This document shows, piece by piece, positions 34,627-47,718 of a stretch of 64,000 nt of DNA. This stretch comes from Dama dama (lineage: Eukaryota; Chordata; Mammalia; Artiodactyla; Cervidae). How positions within the stretch are numbered: position 1 is the first letter of the stretch; every line of letters starts with the position of its first letter. The stretch is from positions 18,742,001-18,806,000 of the forward strand of contig NC_083681.1 in assembly GCF_033118175.1 (NCBI RefSeq). Reading direction: 5' to 3'. The notes below the pieces were generated by a model. It saw nothing but the letters and a program-made list of their open reading frames with translations, was not told the origin of the DNA and made no database searches. Position numbers and translations under genes: made by a program.

Positions 34627-36558
34627 GAGTGTTAGTCACTCAGTCACATCCAACTCTTTGTGACCCTATGCACTGTAGCCCACCAGGCTTCTCTGGGATT
34701 TCCCAGGAAGGAATACTGGAGTGAGTTGCCATTTTCTTCTCCAGGGATCTTCCCAACCCCAGGACTGAACCAGGGCCTCCCACACTGCAGGTAGATTCTT
34801 GACTTCCTGAGCCACAAGTTCAGTTCAGTTCAGTTGCTCAGTCGTGTCCGACTCTGCAACCCCATGAACCGCAACACGCCAGGCCTCCCTGTCCATCACC
34901 AACTCCTGGAGTTTACCCAAACCCATGTCCATTGAGTCAGTGATGCCATCCAACCATCTTATCCTCTGTCAACCCCTTCTCCTCCTGCCCTCAATCTTTC
35001 CCAGCATTATGGTCTTTCCAAATGAGTCAGCTCTTCGCATCAGGCGGTCAAAGTATTGGAGTTTCAGCTTCAACATCAGTCCTACCAATGAACACCCAGG
35101 ACTGCTTTCCTTTAGGATGGACTGGTTGGATCTCCTTGCAGTCCAAGGGACTCTCAAGAGTCTTCTCCAGCACCACAGTTCAAAAGCATCAATTTTTTGG
35201 CACTCAGCTTTCTTTATGGTCCAACTCTCACATCCATACACGACTACTGGAAAAGCCATAGCCTTGACTAGATGGACCTTTGTTGACAAAGTAATGTCTC
35301 TGCTTTTTAATATGCTGTCTAAGTTGGTCATACCTTTCCTTCCAAGGAGTAAGCGTCTTTTAATTTCATGGCTGCAATCACCATCTGCAGTGATTTTGGA
35401 GCCCAGAAAAATAAAGACAGCCACTGTTTCCACTGTTTCCCCATCTAATTGCCATGAAGTGATGGGACCAAATGCCATGATCTTAGTTTTCTGAATGTCG
35501 AGCTTTAAGCCAACTTTTTCACTCTTCTTTCATCAAGAGGCTCTTTAGTTCTTTTTCACTTTCTGCCATAAGGGTGGTGTCATCTGCATATCTGAAGTTA
35601 TTGATATTTCTCCTGGCTATCTTGATTCCAGCTTGTGCTTCTTCCAGCCCAGCATTTCTCATGATGTACTCTGCATATAAGTTAAATAAGCAGGGTGACA
35701 ATATACAGCCTTGACGGACTCCTTTCCCTATTTGGAACCAGTCTGTTGTTCCATGTCCAGTTCTAACTGTTGCTTCCTGACCTGCATACAGGTTTCTGAA
35801 GAGGCAGGTCAGATGGTCTGGTATTCCCATCTCTTTCAGAACTGTCCATAGTTTATTGTGATCCACACAGTCAAAGGCTTTAGTGTAGTCAATAAAGCAA
35901 AAGTAGATGTTTTTCTGGAACTCTCTTGCTTTTTTGATGATCCAGCAGATGTTGGCAATTTGATCTCTGGTTCCTCTGCCTTTTCTAAAACCACCTTGAA
36001 CATCTGGAAGTTCACAGTTCATGCATTGCTGAAGCCTGGCTTGGAGAATTTTGAGCATTACTTTACTAGTATGTGAGATGAGTGCAATTGTGCTGTAGTT
36101 TGAGCATTCTTTGGGATTGCCTTTCTTTGGGATTGGAATGAAAACTGACCTTTCCCAGTCCTGTGGCCACTGCTGAGTTTTCCAAATTTGCTGGCATATT
36201 GAGTGTAGCACTTTCACAGCATCATCTTTCAGGATTTGAAATAGCTCAACTAGAACTCCATCACCTCCACTAGCTTTGTTTGTAGTGATGCTTCCTAATG
36301 CCCATTTGACAAGGGAATCCCACTAATACTGGAGTGGGTCGCCATGCCTTTCTCCAGTGGAATCTTCCCAACCCAGGGACTGAACGCAGGTCCCTGTATT
36401 GCAGGCAGTTTCTTTACTGTCTGAGCCACCAGGGAAGCCCAAGAATACTGGAGCAGGTGGCCCTTCCCTTCTCCAGGGGACCTTCCCAGCCCATCAATCA
36501 AACTGGGGTCTCCTACATTGCAGGTGGATTCTTTAACAGCTGAGCCACCAGGGAAGCC
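34627..36558 (-). mobile_element. Bov-tA SINE (multi-head form) split by BovB
   Basis: The SINE tail, body and one head lie at 34627-34818. After the BovB insertion, further body/head units occupy 36314-36558, with two more tRNA-like ends (plus-strand CACCAGGGAAGCCC at about 36440 and 36558). Imperfect outer repeats CCTAAATTTA (near 34618) and CCTAGATTTA (near 36558) may be the original TSD. Confidence 0.8.
34819..36308 (-). mobile_element. BovB LINE with the best-preserved RT of the window
   Basis: The copy sits inside the Bov-tA, flanked by ACAAG at 34814-34818 and 36309-36313. The minus strand has a 232-residue open frame (35519-36217) covering the RT: FIDYTKAFDCVDHNKLW, GVRQGCILSPCLFNLYAEY and RYADDTTL are all intact. 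A second 169-residue frame (34969-35478) carries the C-terminal part with FELWCWRRLLRVPW. A deletion near 35525 breaks the frame between them. It lacks endonuclease and cannot move itself. Confidence 0.93.
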
Positions 36559-37270
36559 CTAGATTTATAATCACTCGTGTCATTAAAAAACCCAGTGGTA
36601 CATCTTGCTTTAGCTATAGCTTGATGTTGGGGATGAGATAGACAAAAGAGCTGTTTCTTTTCTGGGTTTAAGAGGCTCTGTTTCCTCAAGATTCATTCTA
36701 CTCTCAGGCAGGATCTCTCCTTTTGATGGCAAGAAGGCTGCACTAATTAGCTTCAAAAATCCAAATCTAACTGAAACAGAGACTCTCTTTATTAACAGCT
36801 TTCAATAAAGTCCTGGAACTCGCTGAAAGCCATTTGGAGGATGCACATTCCACTCCCCACTCTTATGGCTTGCTACAGCTTAGATACGATGACTGGTACT
36901 TACGCAGCCATTGTGAAGGTGAAAGTCAAATGCAGAGCACGGTAGTACAGCAGTAGAGACAGAGTTTGGGTCCTTACCTTTGTAAAACTGCTCCAATAGT
37001 TCTGGAGAATCCAACTACATATTTATTTTACACAAAGATAAATAAATTTCTACCATATTTAAGGCAATGTTGTTTTATCTTTTTCTTTTTTATATCACTC
37101 ACAACCTAATCTAATCCTCATCCATGCAAAATACAAGGTGCTGAAATAAACCGTGGCATTTCAGGAGCCACATATAGTATAATAATGCAAAAGCAAATAT
37201 AAAGACAAAGGGAAAAAAATAGGAAGTGAAGGAAAATCCAAATGTGACCAAAGTATGTATTTTCTATCAT
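36559..37270. other. No recognisable gene or repeat
   Basis: No coding frames or repeat signatures could be assigned. Confidence 0.4.
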
Positions 37271-37272
37271 AG

Positions 37273-39742
37273 TCCAGTTCAGTTCAGTTGCTCAGTCATG
37301 TCTGATATTTTGAGACCCCATGGACTGCAGAACGCCAGGCTTCGCTGTCCATCACCAACTCCTGAAGCTTGCTCAAAACATGTCCATTGAGTCAGTGATG
37401 TCATCCAACCATCTCATCCTCTGTCATTCCCTTCTCCTCCCACCTTCAGTCTTTCCCAGCATCAGGGTCTTTTCCAATGAGTCAGTTCTTTGCATCAGGT
37501 GACCAAAGTATTGGAGTTTCAGCTTCAACATTAGTCCTTCCAATGAATATTCAGGACTGATTTCCTTTAGGATGGACTGGTTGGATCTCTTTTCATTCCA
37601 AGGGACTCTCAAGAGTCTTCTCCAACACCACAGCTCAAAAGCATCAGTTCTTCCATGCTCAGCTTTCTATATGGTCCAACTTTCACATCCATACACAACT
37701 ACTGGATAAATCATAGCCTTGACTAGACAGAACATTGTTGGTAAAGTAATGTCTCTGTTTTTTAATATGCTGTCTAGGTTAGTCATAACTTTCATTCCAA
37801 GGAGCAAGCGTCTTTTAATTTCATGGCTGCTGTCACCATCTGCAGTGATTTTGAAGCCCAAGAAAATAAAGTCTGTCACTGTTTCCCCATCTATTTGCCA
37901 TGAAGTAATGGGACCAGATGCCATGATCTTAGATTTTTGAATGTTGAGTTTTAAGCCAACTTTTTACTCTCCTCTTTCACTTTGATCAAGAGGCTCTTTA
38001 GTTCTTCACTATCTGCCATAAGGGTGGTGTCATCTTCTTATCTGAGGTTATTGATATTTCGCCCAGAAATCTTGATTCCAGTTTGTGCTTCATCCAGCCC
38101 AGCATTTCACATAATGTACTCAGCATATAAGTTAAATAAGCAGGGTGACAATATACAGTCTTGATGTATTCCTTTCCCCATCTGGAACCAGTCTCTTGTT
38201 CCATGTCCAGTTCTAATTGTTGCTTCTTGACCTGCATACATATTTCTCAGGAGGCAGGTCAGGTGATCTGGTGTTCCCATCTCTTTAAGAATTTTCCAGT
38301 TTGTTGTGATCCACAAGCTCAAAGACTTTGGCTTAGTCAATAAAGCAGAAGTAGATATTTTTCTGGAGCTCTCTTGCTTTTTCGAAGATCGGCAATTTGA
38401 TCTCTGGTTCCTCTGCCTTTTCTAAATCCTGCTTGAACACCTGGAAGTTCAGGGTTCACGTACTGTTAAAGCCTGGCTTGGAGAATTTTGAGCATTATTT
38501 TGCTAGCTTGTGAGATGAGTGCAAATGTGTGGTAGTTTGAACATTCTTTGGCATTGCCTTTCTTTGAGATTGGAATGAAAACTGACCTTTTCCAGTCCTG
38601 TGTCCACTGCTCAGTTGTCCAAATTTGCTGACATATTGAGTGTAGCACTTTCACAGCATCATCTTTTAGGATTTGAAATAGCTTAACTGGAATTCCATTG
38701 CCTCCACTAGCTTTGTTAGTAGTGATGCTTCCTAAGGCCCAATTGACATCGCATTCCAGGATGTCTGGCTCTAAGTGAGTGACCACAACATCGTGATTAT
38801 CTGGATCACGAAATTCTTTTTTGTACAGTTCTTCTGTGTATTCTTGCCACCTCTTCTTAATATCTTCTCCTTCAGTTAGGACCACACCATTTCTGTCCTT
38901 TATTGTGCCCATCTTTGCTTGAAATGTTCCCTTGGTATCTCTAACTTTCTTGAAGAGATCTCTAGTCTTTTCCATTCTATTGTTTTCCTCTATTTCTTTG
39001 CATTGAACACTGAGGAAGGCTTTCTTATTTCTCCTTGCTAGTTTTTGGAACTCTGCATTCAAATGGGTATATTTTTCCTTTTCTCCTTTGCCTTTAGGTT
39101 CCCTTCTTTTCTCAGCTATTTGTAAGGCCTCCTCAGACAACCATTTTGCCTTTTTGCATTTGTTTTTCTTGGGGATGATTTTGATCATCACCTCCTGTAC
39201 GATGTCACGAACCTCCATCCATAGTTCTTCAGGCACTCCATCTATCAGATCTAATCCTTTGAATTTATTTGTCACTTCCACTGTATAAGCGTGAGGGATT
39301 TGATTTAGGTCATACCTGAATGGTTAGTGGTTTTCCCTACTTTCTTCAGTTTAAGTCTGAATTTGGCAACAAGGAGTTCATGATCTGAGCCACAGTTGGC
39401 TCTCAGTCTTTTTTTTTTACTGACTATAAAGAGCTTCTCCATCTTCGGCTCAAAGAATATAATCAGTCTGATTTCGGTATTGATCATCTGGTGATGTCCA
39501 TGTGTAGAGTCTTCTCTTGTGTTATTGGAAGAGGGTGTTTGCTATGATCAGTGAGTTCTCTTAGCAAAACTCTGTTAGCCTTTGTCCTGCTTCATTTTGT
39601 ACTCCATGGCCAAATTTGCCTGTTATTCCAAGTATCTCTTGACTTCCTACTTTTACATTCTAGTCCCCAATATGAAAAGGACATCTTTTTTGGGTGTTAG
39701 TTCTAGAAGGTCTTTTAGGTCTTCATAGAACCATTGAACTCC
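37273..39742 (-). mobile_element. BovB LINE, 2.5 kb, 5'-truncated
   Basis: It runs from the antisense 3' terminus (CAGTTCAGTTCAGTTGCTC) to the endonuclease region. A 271-residue open frame (38466-39281) spans linker and early RT with EVTNKFKGLDLIDGVPEELW at its start. The palm at 38000-38340 is frameshifted. YADD is degraded (reads SDKK-type in one frame). It is inactive. Confidence 0.92.
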
Positions 39743-40092
39743 AGCAATTTTCAAATTCAACTTTTCTAGCATAAGAATAAATTTAAAATTTATTCTTTAA
39801 GCTGTGTGTGTGTATGGGTATGTGTGTATACATAGAGGGGATATGAAATAGTTTCGGCTAGGCATAATGTGATAAGATTATAGTATATGTTAGAAAGATT
39901 CTTTAAGTGATATGATGGACATTTTGGAAGTGGACAAGATCAGAGGAATTGAGCTTGTAGCAACTCTAGTGAGATATAAGGATCACAATCAGGGCAACTG
40001 GGGATGGCAAAGAGGAGACAAATTTGAAAAATAGTTAATATATACAATAAAGAATAGACCAAGTCTAATCAACCTGAATAACTTCTGAAGCT
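39743..40092. other. Unrecognised DNA with a short (TG)n tract
   Basis: There is a TGTGTGTGTATGGGTATGTGTG tract near 39803-39830. Nothing else is recognised. Confidence 0.4.
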
Positions 40093-40104
40093 CTAGAGGC
40101 AAAT

Positions 40105-40323
40105 TTTGTTGTTGTTGTTTTAGTCACTATGTCGTGCCTACTCTTTTGTGACCCTATGGACCGTAGCGGGTCAGGCTCCTCTGTCCATGGGATTTCCTAT
40201 CAAGAATACTGGAGTGGGTTTCCATTTCCTTCTCCAGAGGATCTTCTCAACCCAGGGATCGAATCTGTGATTTCCTGCATTGACAAGTAGATTCTTCACC
40301 ACTGAGCCACCTGGGAAGCCCCG
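40105..40323 (-). mobile_element. Bov-tA SINE with 12-bp TSD
   Basis: CTAGAGGCAAAT at 40093-40104 and 40324-40335 flanks an antisense Bov-tA whose tail is a TTGTTGTTG run. Confidence 0.92.
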
Positions 40324-40335
40324 CTAGAGGCAAAT

Positions 40336-41000
40336 AGGCTCCATTATAAGACCACAACCAGCTAATATGAGAGGTTCAAACTCACCATTTCAGAGAGATG
40401 GCATGAAAAACAGCAGTTCTTCACGTTGTAGATTTTTCACTCCTCACATATTTACCACTCACAACAGGTTTTAGATTCACGTGCATGTTTTGTCTGAATG
40501 AATGTACCTAGTTTATGGGAATGCACACTTATTTAAACCACTATTATTTGTCAGTTAATATTTGGATCAGTTCTTCCTGTTTTAGCAGACAAGATGTCTT
40601 CAATTTCTTGCCTCAGACATGCAAGTAACTTTATCTTTCTGCAACTCAACTTAGTGTTTATCTTAAGCCTCCATTCCACCTAATAACCTAACATAGTTAT
40701 TTAAGGTTTTTTTTTTTCCCCCAGTCACTGCAGATTTAAACTCTTGTCAACTCAGGATTTTTTTCTCCCTTCCTACTTTAGTTCAGGTCATTTAAACTCC
40801 TGGATGCTTGTATGAGCTCTTTGTATCATAGATGGGGAGTGGAAATGGTCATTGATCCAACTGAGAGATAACATAGTGAAGGACTTCATTAACGACTGCA
40901 GTCTCATCTCTTAAGTACAAAGCAGCACACAGAGGAAATTCTAAACCTCAGTTGCCCACGCCCCCACTGCAAATATAACAAAATTAAAATAATGTCTACA
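40336..41000. other. No recognisable gene or repeat
   Basis: Nothing is recognised; a T-run lies near 40708-40721. Confidence 0.4.
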
Positions 41001-41583
41001 TCAGTTCAGTCCGTTCAGTCGCTCAGTCATGTCTGACTCTCTGCGGCCCCATGAATCACAGCACACCAGGCCTCCCTGTCCATCATCAACTCTCGGAGTT
41101 TACTCAAACTCAAGTCCATCGAGTAGGAAATGCCATCCAACCATCTCATCCTCCGTCGTCCCCTTCTCCTCCTGCCCCCAATCCCTCCCAACATCAGGGT
41201 CTTTTCCAATGAGTCAACTTTTCGCATGAGGTGGCCAAAGTATTGGAGTTTCAGCTTCAGCATCAGTCCTTCCAATGAACACCCAGGACTGATGTCCTTT
41301 AGGATGGACTGGCTGGATCTCCTTGCAATCCAAGGGACTCTCAAGAGTCTTCTCCAACACCACAGTTCAAAAGCATCAGTTCTTCGGTACACAGCTTTCT
41401 TCACAGTCCAACTCACATCCATACATGACCACTGGTAAAACCATAACCTTGACTATACGGACCTTTGTTAGCAAAGTAATGTCTCTGCTTTTTAATATGC
41501 TATCTAGGTTGGTTATAACTTTCCTTCCAAGGAGTAAGCATCTTTTAATTTCATGGCTGCATCACCATCTGCAGTGATTTTTG
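41001..41583 (-). mobile_element. BovB LINE 3' fragment
   Basis: The antisense 3' terminus through the C-terminal region is present (131-residue open minus frame at 41027-41422 with FELWCWRRLLRVPW). It stops at TGCAGTGATTTTT. Confidence 0.9.
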
Positions 41584-42244
41584 GACATAAGTTAGAAAAT
41601 TTTTATTACAGTTTTTAAGTGTAAGTAGACATCTGCTTCACTTTGGAGGGATTGTCTTATTCAGTAAAGAATTGTAAAGACAAAAAAAATTTTTTTTAAG
41701 TATTGAGAATGGCATGAACATACATTCCAAGCTGACTTCTATTTTTACGCAATTATTTCTATCCACACTATTCATACTCTGGGAAAACTTCATTTGATTC
41801 AGTCTCTAGATAGTTAAAGGAGATTTTAAATGAGACTAATTAACTAGTTCAAATCAGAACTTTGGTTCCAGTTTAATCAGTCCCTGACTGTGATCAGGAA
41901 ATTGAGGATACTGAAGATCTTACTCACTTCATACATACTCCTCAATGGTATATTTCATGACTTTATGGCGAAACCACTAGGAAAATATCCAGTTTTCACG
42001 TCAAAATTAATCATTTATCAACTTAATCCTTGGTAGGAAAAGGTTATGAAACAGTTCATAAAACAAAATTGGAAGTGATAACACACTGTCTCTACTCTCC
42101 ATATCTAGAATTTTCTTCCTTTAATTTCCAACTGAAGTCTTCAGTCTCCATGTCTAAAATCAAATATCATTATCTGTTTAAAGGTCCCTATCAGTTATCC
42201 TGTTTTGTCTTTTAGACATAATTTATGGAGACCTTAAATTTATT
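41584..42244. other. No recognisable gene or repeat
   Basis: A/T-rich DNA with an A-run/T-run at 41683-41698. Confidence 0.4.
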
Positions 42245-43090
42245 AACAAATATTTATTGACTATCTACCATATGCCAGGTATTATGCCAGGCACTGGGAT
42301 ACTGCTGTGAATAAACAACAACAAAAAATCCATATTCATGGAGCTTGCATTTTCTTGTGCACGCTAACTCACTTCAGTCGTGTCCGACTGTTTGCGTTCC
42401 TATGGATGGTGGCCCACCATGGGATTCTCCAGCCAAGAACACTGGATGGGTTACCATGCCCTCCTCCAAGGGATCTTCCCAACCCAGGCATTGAAACTGT
42501 GTCTCTTATGTCTCCTGAACTGGCAAGTACGACTAGTACCACTTGGGAAGCATTTTCATGTGGGATGTGGACAAAATAAAAAATGCCATATTTTATTTCA
42601 AGTTGATAAGTACTATGGAGAAAAATAAAGCAGAGGGGGTAGTTTTACATATTGTAGGGAAGGAAAGCCTCATGGAAACATTTTAGTGAAAACTGAATAA
42701 AGTGAAGGAGCGAGCCATGCAAAACAAAGGCAAGGAGCTGTTCCGGAGGAAATGGCAAGTTGAAAGGTTCTGAGGTGGCAGCCTGCTTTGCGTATCTGAG
42801 AAATACTGAGTACGTTTGTTGCCGGTATGTTTGTTGTGGAGGTATTAAAAGGACAGTAGAAGGTGAGAGCTAAGAGGTAAAGAAAGACTGAGGACTTTGA
42901 CTTTTGCTGTGAGATTTGAAACCATTTAGATGTTCTTGAGCAAAGAAGTCACATGATCTGACTTATATTTTAACAAGGTCATTCTAGCTGCTAGGTTGAA
43001 AATAGCAATGGCAATGCCTAGTAAGACACTATTACAGTAACCCAGACTACATATGATGGTAGCTTGGATCATGGTGGTAGAGGTAAAGAT
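42245..43090 (+). repeat. Ancient mammalian repeat (MIR/L2-class), split by a SINE
   Basis: ACTATCTACCATATGCCAGG ... CAGGCACTGGGATA and GGAGCTTGCATTT, then after the SINE AGTACTATGGAGAAAAATAAAGC, GGAGCGAGCCATGC, GTCACATGATCTGACTTATATTT and ATGATGGTAGCTTGGATCATGG, follow one long consensus familiar from mammalian genomes. The exact family is uncertain. Confidence 0.55.
42360..42549 (-). mobile_element. Bov-tA SINE with 13-bp near-perfect TSD
   Basis: It is flanked by GCATTTTCTTGTG (42347-42359) and GCATTTTCATGTG (42550-42562). It is rather diverged from the other Bov-tA copies. Confidence 0.85.
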
Positions 43091-43156
43091 GGCAAGAAGT
43101 GGTTATAATCTGGATATATTTTGAATATGTATACATATATAACCTATCAAATTTCT

Positions 43157-45098
43157 TCAGTTCAGCCACTCAGTCATATCTGGCTCTTTGCGACACCATG
43201 GACTGCAGCATGCCAGGCTTTCCTGTACATCACCAACTCCTCAAACACATGTCCATCGAGTCATGCCATCTAACCATCTCATCCTCTGTGGCCCCCTTAT
43301 CCTCCTGCTTCCAATCTTTCCCAGCATCAGGGTCTTTTCCAACAAGTCAGTTCTTCGCATCAGGTGACCAAAGTATTGGAGTTTCAGCTTCAGCATCAGT
43401 CCTCCCAATGAAAATTCAGGACTGATTTCCTTTAGGATTGACTGGTTTGATCTCCTTGCAGTCCAAGGGATTCTCAAGAGTCTTCTCCAACACCACATTT
43501 CAAAACTATCAGTGCTTCAGCTTTCTTTATGGTCCAACTCTGACATCCATGCCTGACTACTGGAAAAAACAGATTTGACTATATGGACCTTTATTTGCAA
43601 AGTAACATCTCTGCTTTTTAATATGCTGTCTAGGTTGGTCACAGATTTTTCTCCCAAGGAGTAAGCATCTTTTAATTTCATGGCTGCAGTCACCATCTGC
43701 AGTGATTTTGGAGCCCCCCAAAATAAAGTCTGCCACTGTTTCCACTGTTTCCTCATCTATTTGCCATGAAGTGATGGGATTGGATGTCATGATCTTAGTT
43801 TTGTGAATGTTGAGTTTTAAAAGCCAACTTTTTCATTCTCCTCTTTCACTTTTATCAAGAGGCTCTTTAATTCCTCTCCGCTTTCTGTCAAAAGGGAGGT
43901 GTCATCTGCATATCTGAGGTCATTGATATTTCTCCCGGCAATCTAGATTCCAGCTTGTGCTTCCTCCAGCCCAGCATTTCTCATGATGTACTCTGCATAT
44001 AAGTTAAGTAAGCAGGGTGACAATATACAGCCTTGACGTACTCCTTTCCCTATTTGGAACCAGTCTGTTGTTCCATGTCCAGTTCTAACTGTTGCTTCTT
44101 GACCTGCATACAGATTTCTTAGGAGGCAGGTAAAGTGGTTTGGTATTCCCATCTCTTTCAGAATTTTCCGCAATTTGTTGTCATCCACACAGTCAATGGC
44201 TTTATCGTAGTCAGTGAAGCAGAAGTAGATGTTTCTGGAATTCTCTTGCTTTTTCTATGATCCAGTGGATGTTGGCAATTTGCCTTTTTAAAATCCAGCT
44301 TGAACATCTGGAAGTTCATGGTTCATGTACTGTTGAAGCCTGGCCTGGAGAATTCTGAGCATTATTTTTCTAGCATGTGAGAAGAGTGCAAATGTGTGGT
44401 AGTCTGAACATTCTTTGGTATTGCCTTTCTTTGGGATTGAAGTGAAAACTGACTTTTTCCAGTCCTGTGGCCATTGCTGAGTTTTCCAAATTTGCTGGCA
44501 TATTGAGTGCAGCATTTTTACAACATCATTTTTAGGACTGAATTGCTAGCTGGAATTCTATCATCTCCACTAGCTTTGTTCATAGTGATGCTTCCTAAGG
44601 GCCACTTGACTTTATACTCCAGGATGTCTGGTTCTAGGTGAATGGTCACACCATCATGGTTATCTGGGTCATGAAGATATTTTTTAAATAGCTCTTCTGT
44701 GTATTCTTGCCATTTCTTCTTAATATCTGCTTCTGTTAGGTCCATACATTTTCTGTCCTTTATTGTGCCCATCTTTGTATGAAATGTTCCCTTGGTATCT
44801 CTAATTTTCTTAAAGAGATCTCTACTCTTTCCCATTCTATTGTTTTCCTCTATTTCTTTGCAATGGTCTCTGAGGAAGGCTTTCTTATCTCTCGTTGCTA
44901 TTTTTTTGGAACTCTGCATTTGGGTGGGTACATCTTTCCTTTCCTCCTTTGCCTTTTGCTTCTCTTGTTTTCCCAGAGAAAAAGAGAATGGCCTTCTTTG
45001 AATGGCCTTCTTTGTATGGCCTTCGCAGACAACGATTTTGCCTTTTTGCATTTGTATTTCTTGGGCATGGTTTTGATCACCGCCTCCTGTACAATGTC
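43157..45098 (-). mobile_element. BovB LINE, 3' end to pre-RT linker
   Basis: It starts CTTCAGTTCAGCCACTC and passes through C-terminal, RT (QGCILSPCLLNLYAEY intact in the 43943-44188 frame) and linker. A small deletion lies near 44280. A local duplication near 44990-45020 (AATGGCCTTCTTTG twice) interrupts the linker. Confidence 0.92.
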
Positions 45099-45491
45099 AG
45101 AATAAACATTACTCTATGTTAAATGTTATTCAATTTTTTCAGCTTTACGCAGGAATTTGAAAGCTGACTGGTCATGCTAATTTCCATGTAAGGACACTGT
45201 AGGCCATACGATGAGGAAGGTCACAGGTCCTTTTACCCACACCCAGGATCTCTACACAAAGGGGTAAATTGTCATGTTTTTACTGACTCAAACACCACCA
45301 TTCCTGATTAGCATATTTTTGCTTGTTATTTTATCCAGCAGTCAACTTATTTTAAACATTAATTACCATTCTCATTTTTTAAAATATACTGAGAATCTAT
45401 CTAATCATTGAGGGAAAATGTCAGAATATCTAATACATCCTCACAGTATATTCATTTTCCAAGAAAAGTGTTTGAAGGAATGAACTCACAA
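45099..45491. other. Unrecognised spacer between two BovB pieces
   Basis: About 390 bp not related to BovB and without a recognised family. Confidence 0.4.
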
Positions 45492-46640
45492 ATAACTATT
45501 TTGCCTTTTGCATTTCTTTTTCTTGGGGATAGTCTTGATCATCACCTTCTGTACAATGTCACAAACCTCTGTCCATAGTTCTTCAGCACTCTATCAGATC
45601 TAATCTCGTGAATCTGTCACTTTCACTGTAAATCATAAGGGATTTGATTTTGGTCATACCTGAATGGTCTAATAATTTTCTTGCTTTCTTCAATTTAAGT
45701 CTGAATTTTGCAATAAAGAGTTCATGATCTGAGCCATAGTCAACTCCTGGTCTTGTTTTTCCTGACTGTATAGAGAATATAATCTGTGCTTTCTTCAGCT
45801 GCAAAGAATATAATCAATCTGATTTTGGTATTGACCATCCGGTGACATCCATGTGTAGAGTCTTCTCTTATGTTGTTGGAAGAGGGGGTTTGCGATGACC
45901 AGTGCATTCTCATGGCAAAACTGTTAGCCTTTGCCCTGCTTCATTTTGTACTCCAAGGACAAACGTACCTGTTACTCTAGGTATCTCTTGACTTTCTACT
46001 TTTGCATTCCAGCCCCCTATGATGAAAAGGACAGCTTTTTTTGATGTTAGTTCTAGAAGGTCTTGTAGGTCATCATGGAACCATTCAACTTCAGCTTCTT
46101 TGGCATTACTGGTTGGGGCATAGATTTAGATTACTGTGATATTGAATGGTTTGCCTTGGAAAGAAACAGAGATCATTCTGTCATTTTTGAGATTGCACCC
46201 AAGTACTGCATTTCAGACTCTTTTGTTGACTATGAGGGCTTCTCCATTTCCTCTAAGGGATTCTTGCCCATAGTAGTAGATATAATGGTCATCTGAATTA
46301 AATTCACCCATTCTGGTTCATTTTAGTTCACTGATTCCTAAAAAATCAATGTTCAGGCTTGCCATCTTCTGTTTGACCACTTCCAATTTACCTTGATTTA
46401 TGAACCTAACATTCCAGGTTCCCATGCAATATTGTTCTTTACAGCATCAGACTTTACTTCCATCACTAGTCACATCCACAACTGGGTGTAATTTTCACTT
46501 TGGCTCAGCCTCTTCATTCTTTTTGAAGCTGTTTCTCCACTCTTCTCTAGTATCATATTGGCCACCTACTGACCTGGGGAGTTCATCACTGACTCTCAGT
46601 GTCATATCTTTTTGCTTTTTCATATTGTTCATGGGGTTTT
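45492..46640 (-). mobile_element. BovB LINE 5' part (5' leader, endonuclease, linker)
   Basis: This block carries the most 5' BovB sequence in the window. The minus strand starts near 46640 with a leader (GAGAGTCAGTGATGAACTCC), then the endonuclease start (ACCTGGAATGTTAGG, WNV motif region near 46410) and the linker. It lacks RT and the 3' end, ending where the copy at 43157-45098 begins, with about 65 bp overlap in consensus. Confidence 0.88.
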
Positions 46641-46907
46641 AAGGCAAATGTACTTTAAATTAAAGTTATTCATGAATTATTCAAAGACAAATTTTAGCAA
46701 TCATAAAATTAATCAGTTCTAATTCATCATGAACCTCATCGTGTTGTGTGCACACTGCATATGTATAAAAGTTCAGGTTCATGATAATTATGGCTGACAA
46801 TTCATTTTCACTCAATGAGCATTTATAGAGTACTACTACATGTTAGTTCTGTGTGTGCTGGGGAAATAGCAAAGCATTATGAAGTCCCTTTGGCTTTAAG
46901 CCCTTAA

Positions 46908-47125
46908 GCCCTTCCCTGGAGGCTCAGAGGTTAAAGCGTCTGCCTGCAAGGCGGGAGACACAGGTTTGATCCCTGTGTTGGCAAGATCCTCTGGAGAAGG
47001 AAATGGCAACCCACTCCAGTATTCTTGCCTGGAGAATCCCATGGACAGAGGAGCCTGATAGGCTACAGTCCACGGGGTCACAAAGAGTTGGACATGACTG
47101 AGCGACTTCACTTTCACTTACTTTC
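46908..47125 (+). mobile_element. Bov-tA SINE
   Basis: CCTTCCCTGGAGGCTCAGAGG head, GTATTCTTGCCTGGAGAATCC body and CACTTTCACTT tail. The TSD is unclear. Confidence 0.88.
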
Positions 47126-47610
47126 TAGCCTTAAGGAACTTACAATCTAGCAAGAAATAGTCAAACCATAGCCATGATTCAGTGGGATATTTTATAGAAG
47201 ATATAAGAGATATTGTACAAGTACAGAGTACTCTTTGCTTACCTGCTTTAGTAACACAGATGAGAGACAAATTGATTCTCCTTGAAGAGCATAGATGGTT
47301 TAGAAAGACTACAAAGGAGCCTTGGAAGATAAATAGAAATTTGCTAACCATATTTTCATCTGGTAAAGAAGATAAGGAAAGGGAGAGCAGCATGGGGGGA
47401 AAAGCTAGTATAATATAAATAGCATGTCATGTAGAGGAATCACTGATTAGATTACAGATGTCACATTATTATCTGTCATACATGATGCTATTAGGTATTT
47501 AGATTTTATCCTAGGGTGAATAAGTCATTAGAGTTGTTTAATAAAATGGAGCCATCAGGGAAACCCCAATAAAATAATTTTGGAAGCAATGTAGACACAG
47601 AATGGGGGTC
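47126..47610. other. No recognisable gene or repeat
   Basis: Two overlapping opposite frames (47118-47393 and 47182-47418) show no domain. Confidence 0.4.
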
Positions 47611-47718
47611 TGCTATGGATTAAGTTGTTTTGAAGTCCTAACTTCCAGTACTTTAGACGTATATCTTATTTGTAAACCCTCTTTACAGATGATCAAATTA
47701 AGATGAGGCCATTCAGTC

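Noticed and set aside
35519..36217. Intact-looking RT frame as an active reverse transcriptase
   Set aside because: The catalytic YADD is kept, but the copy lacks endonuclease and is frameshifted from its C-terminal part.
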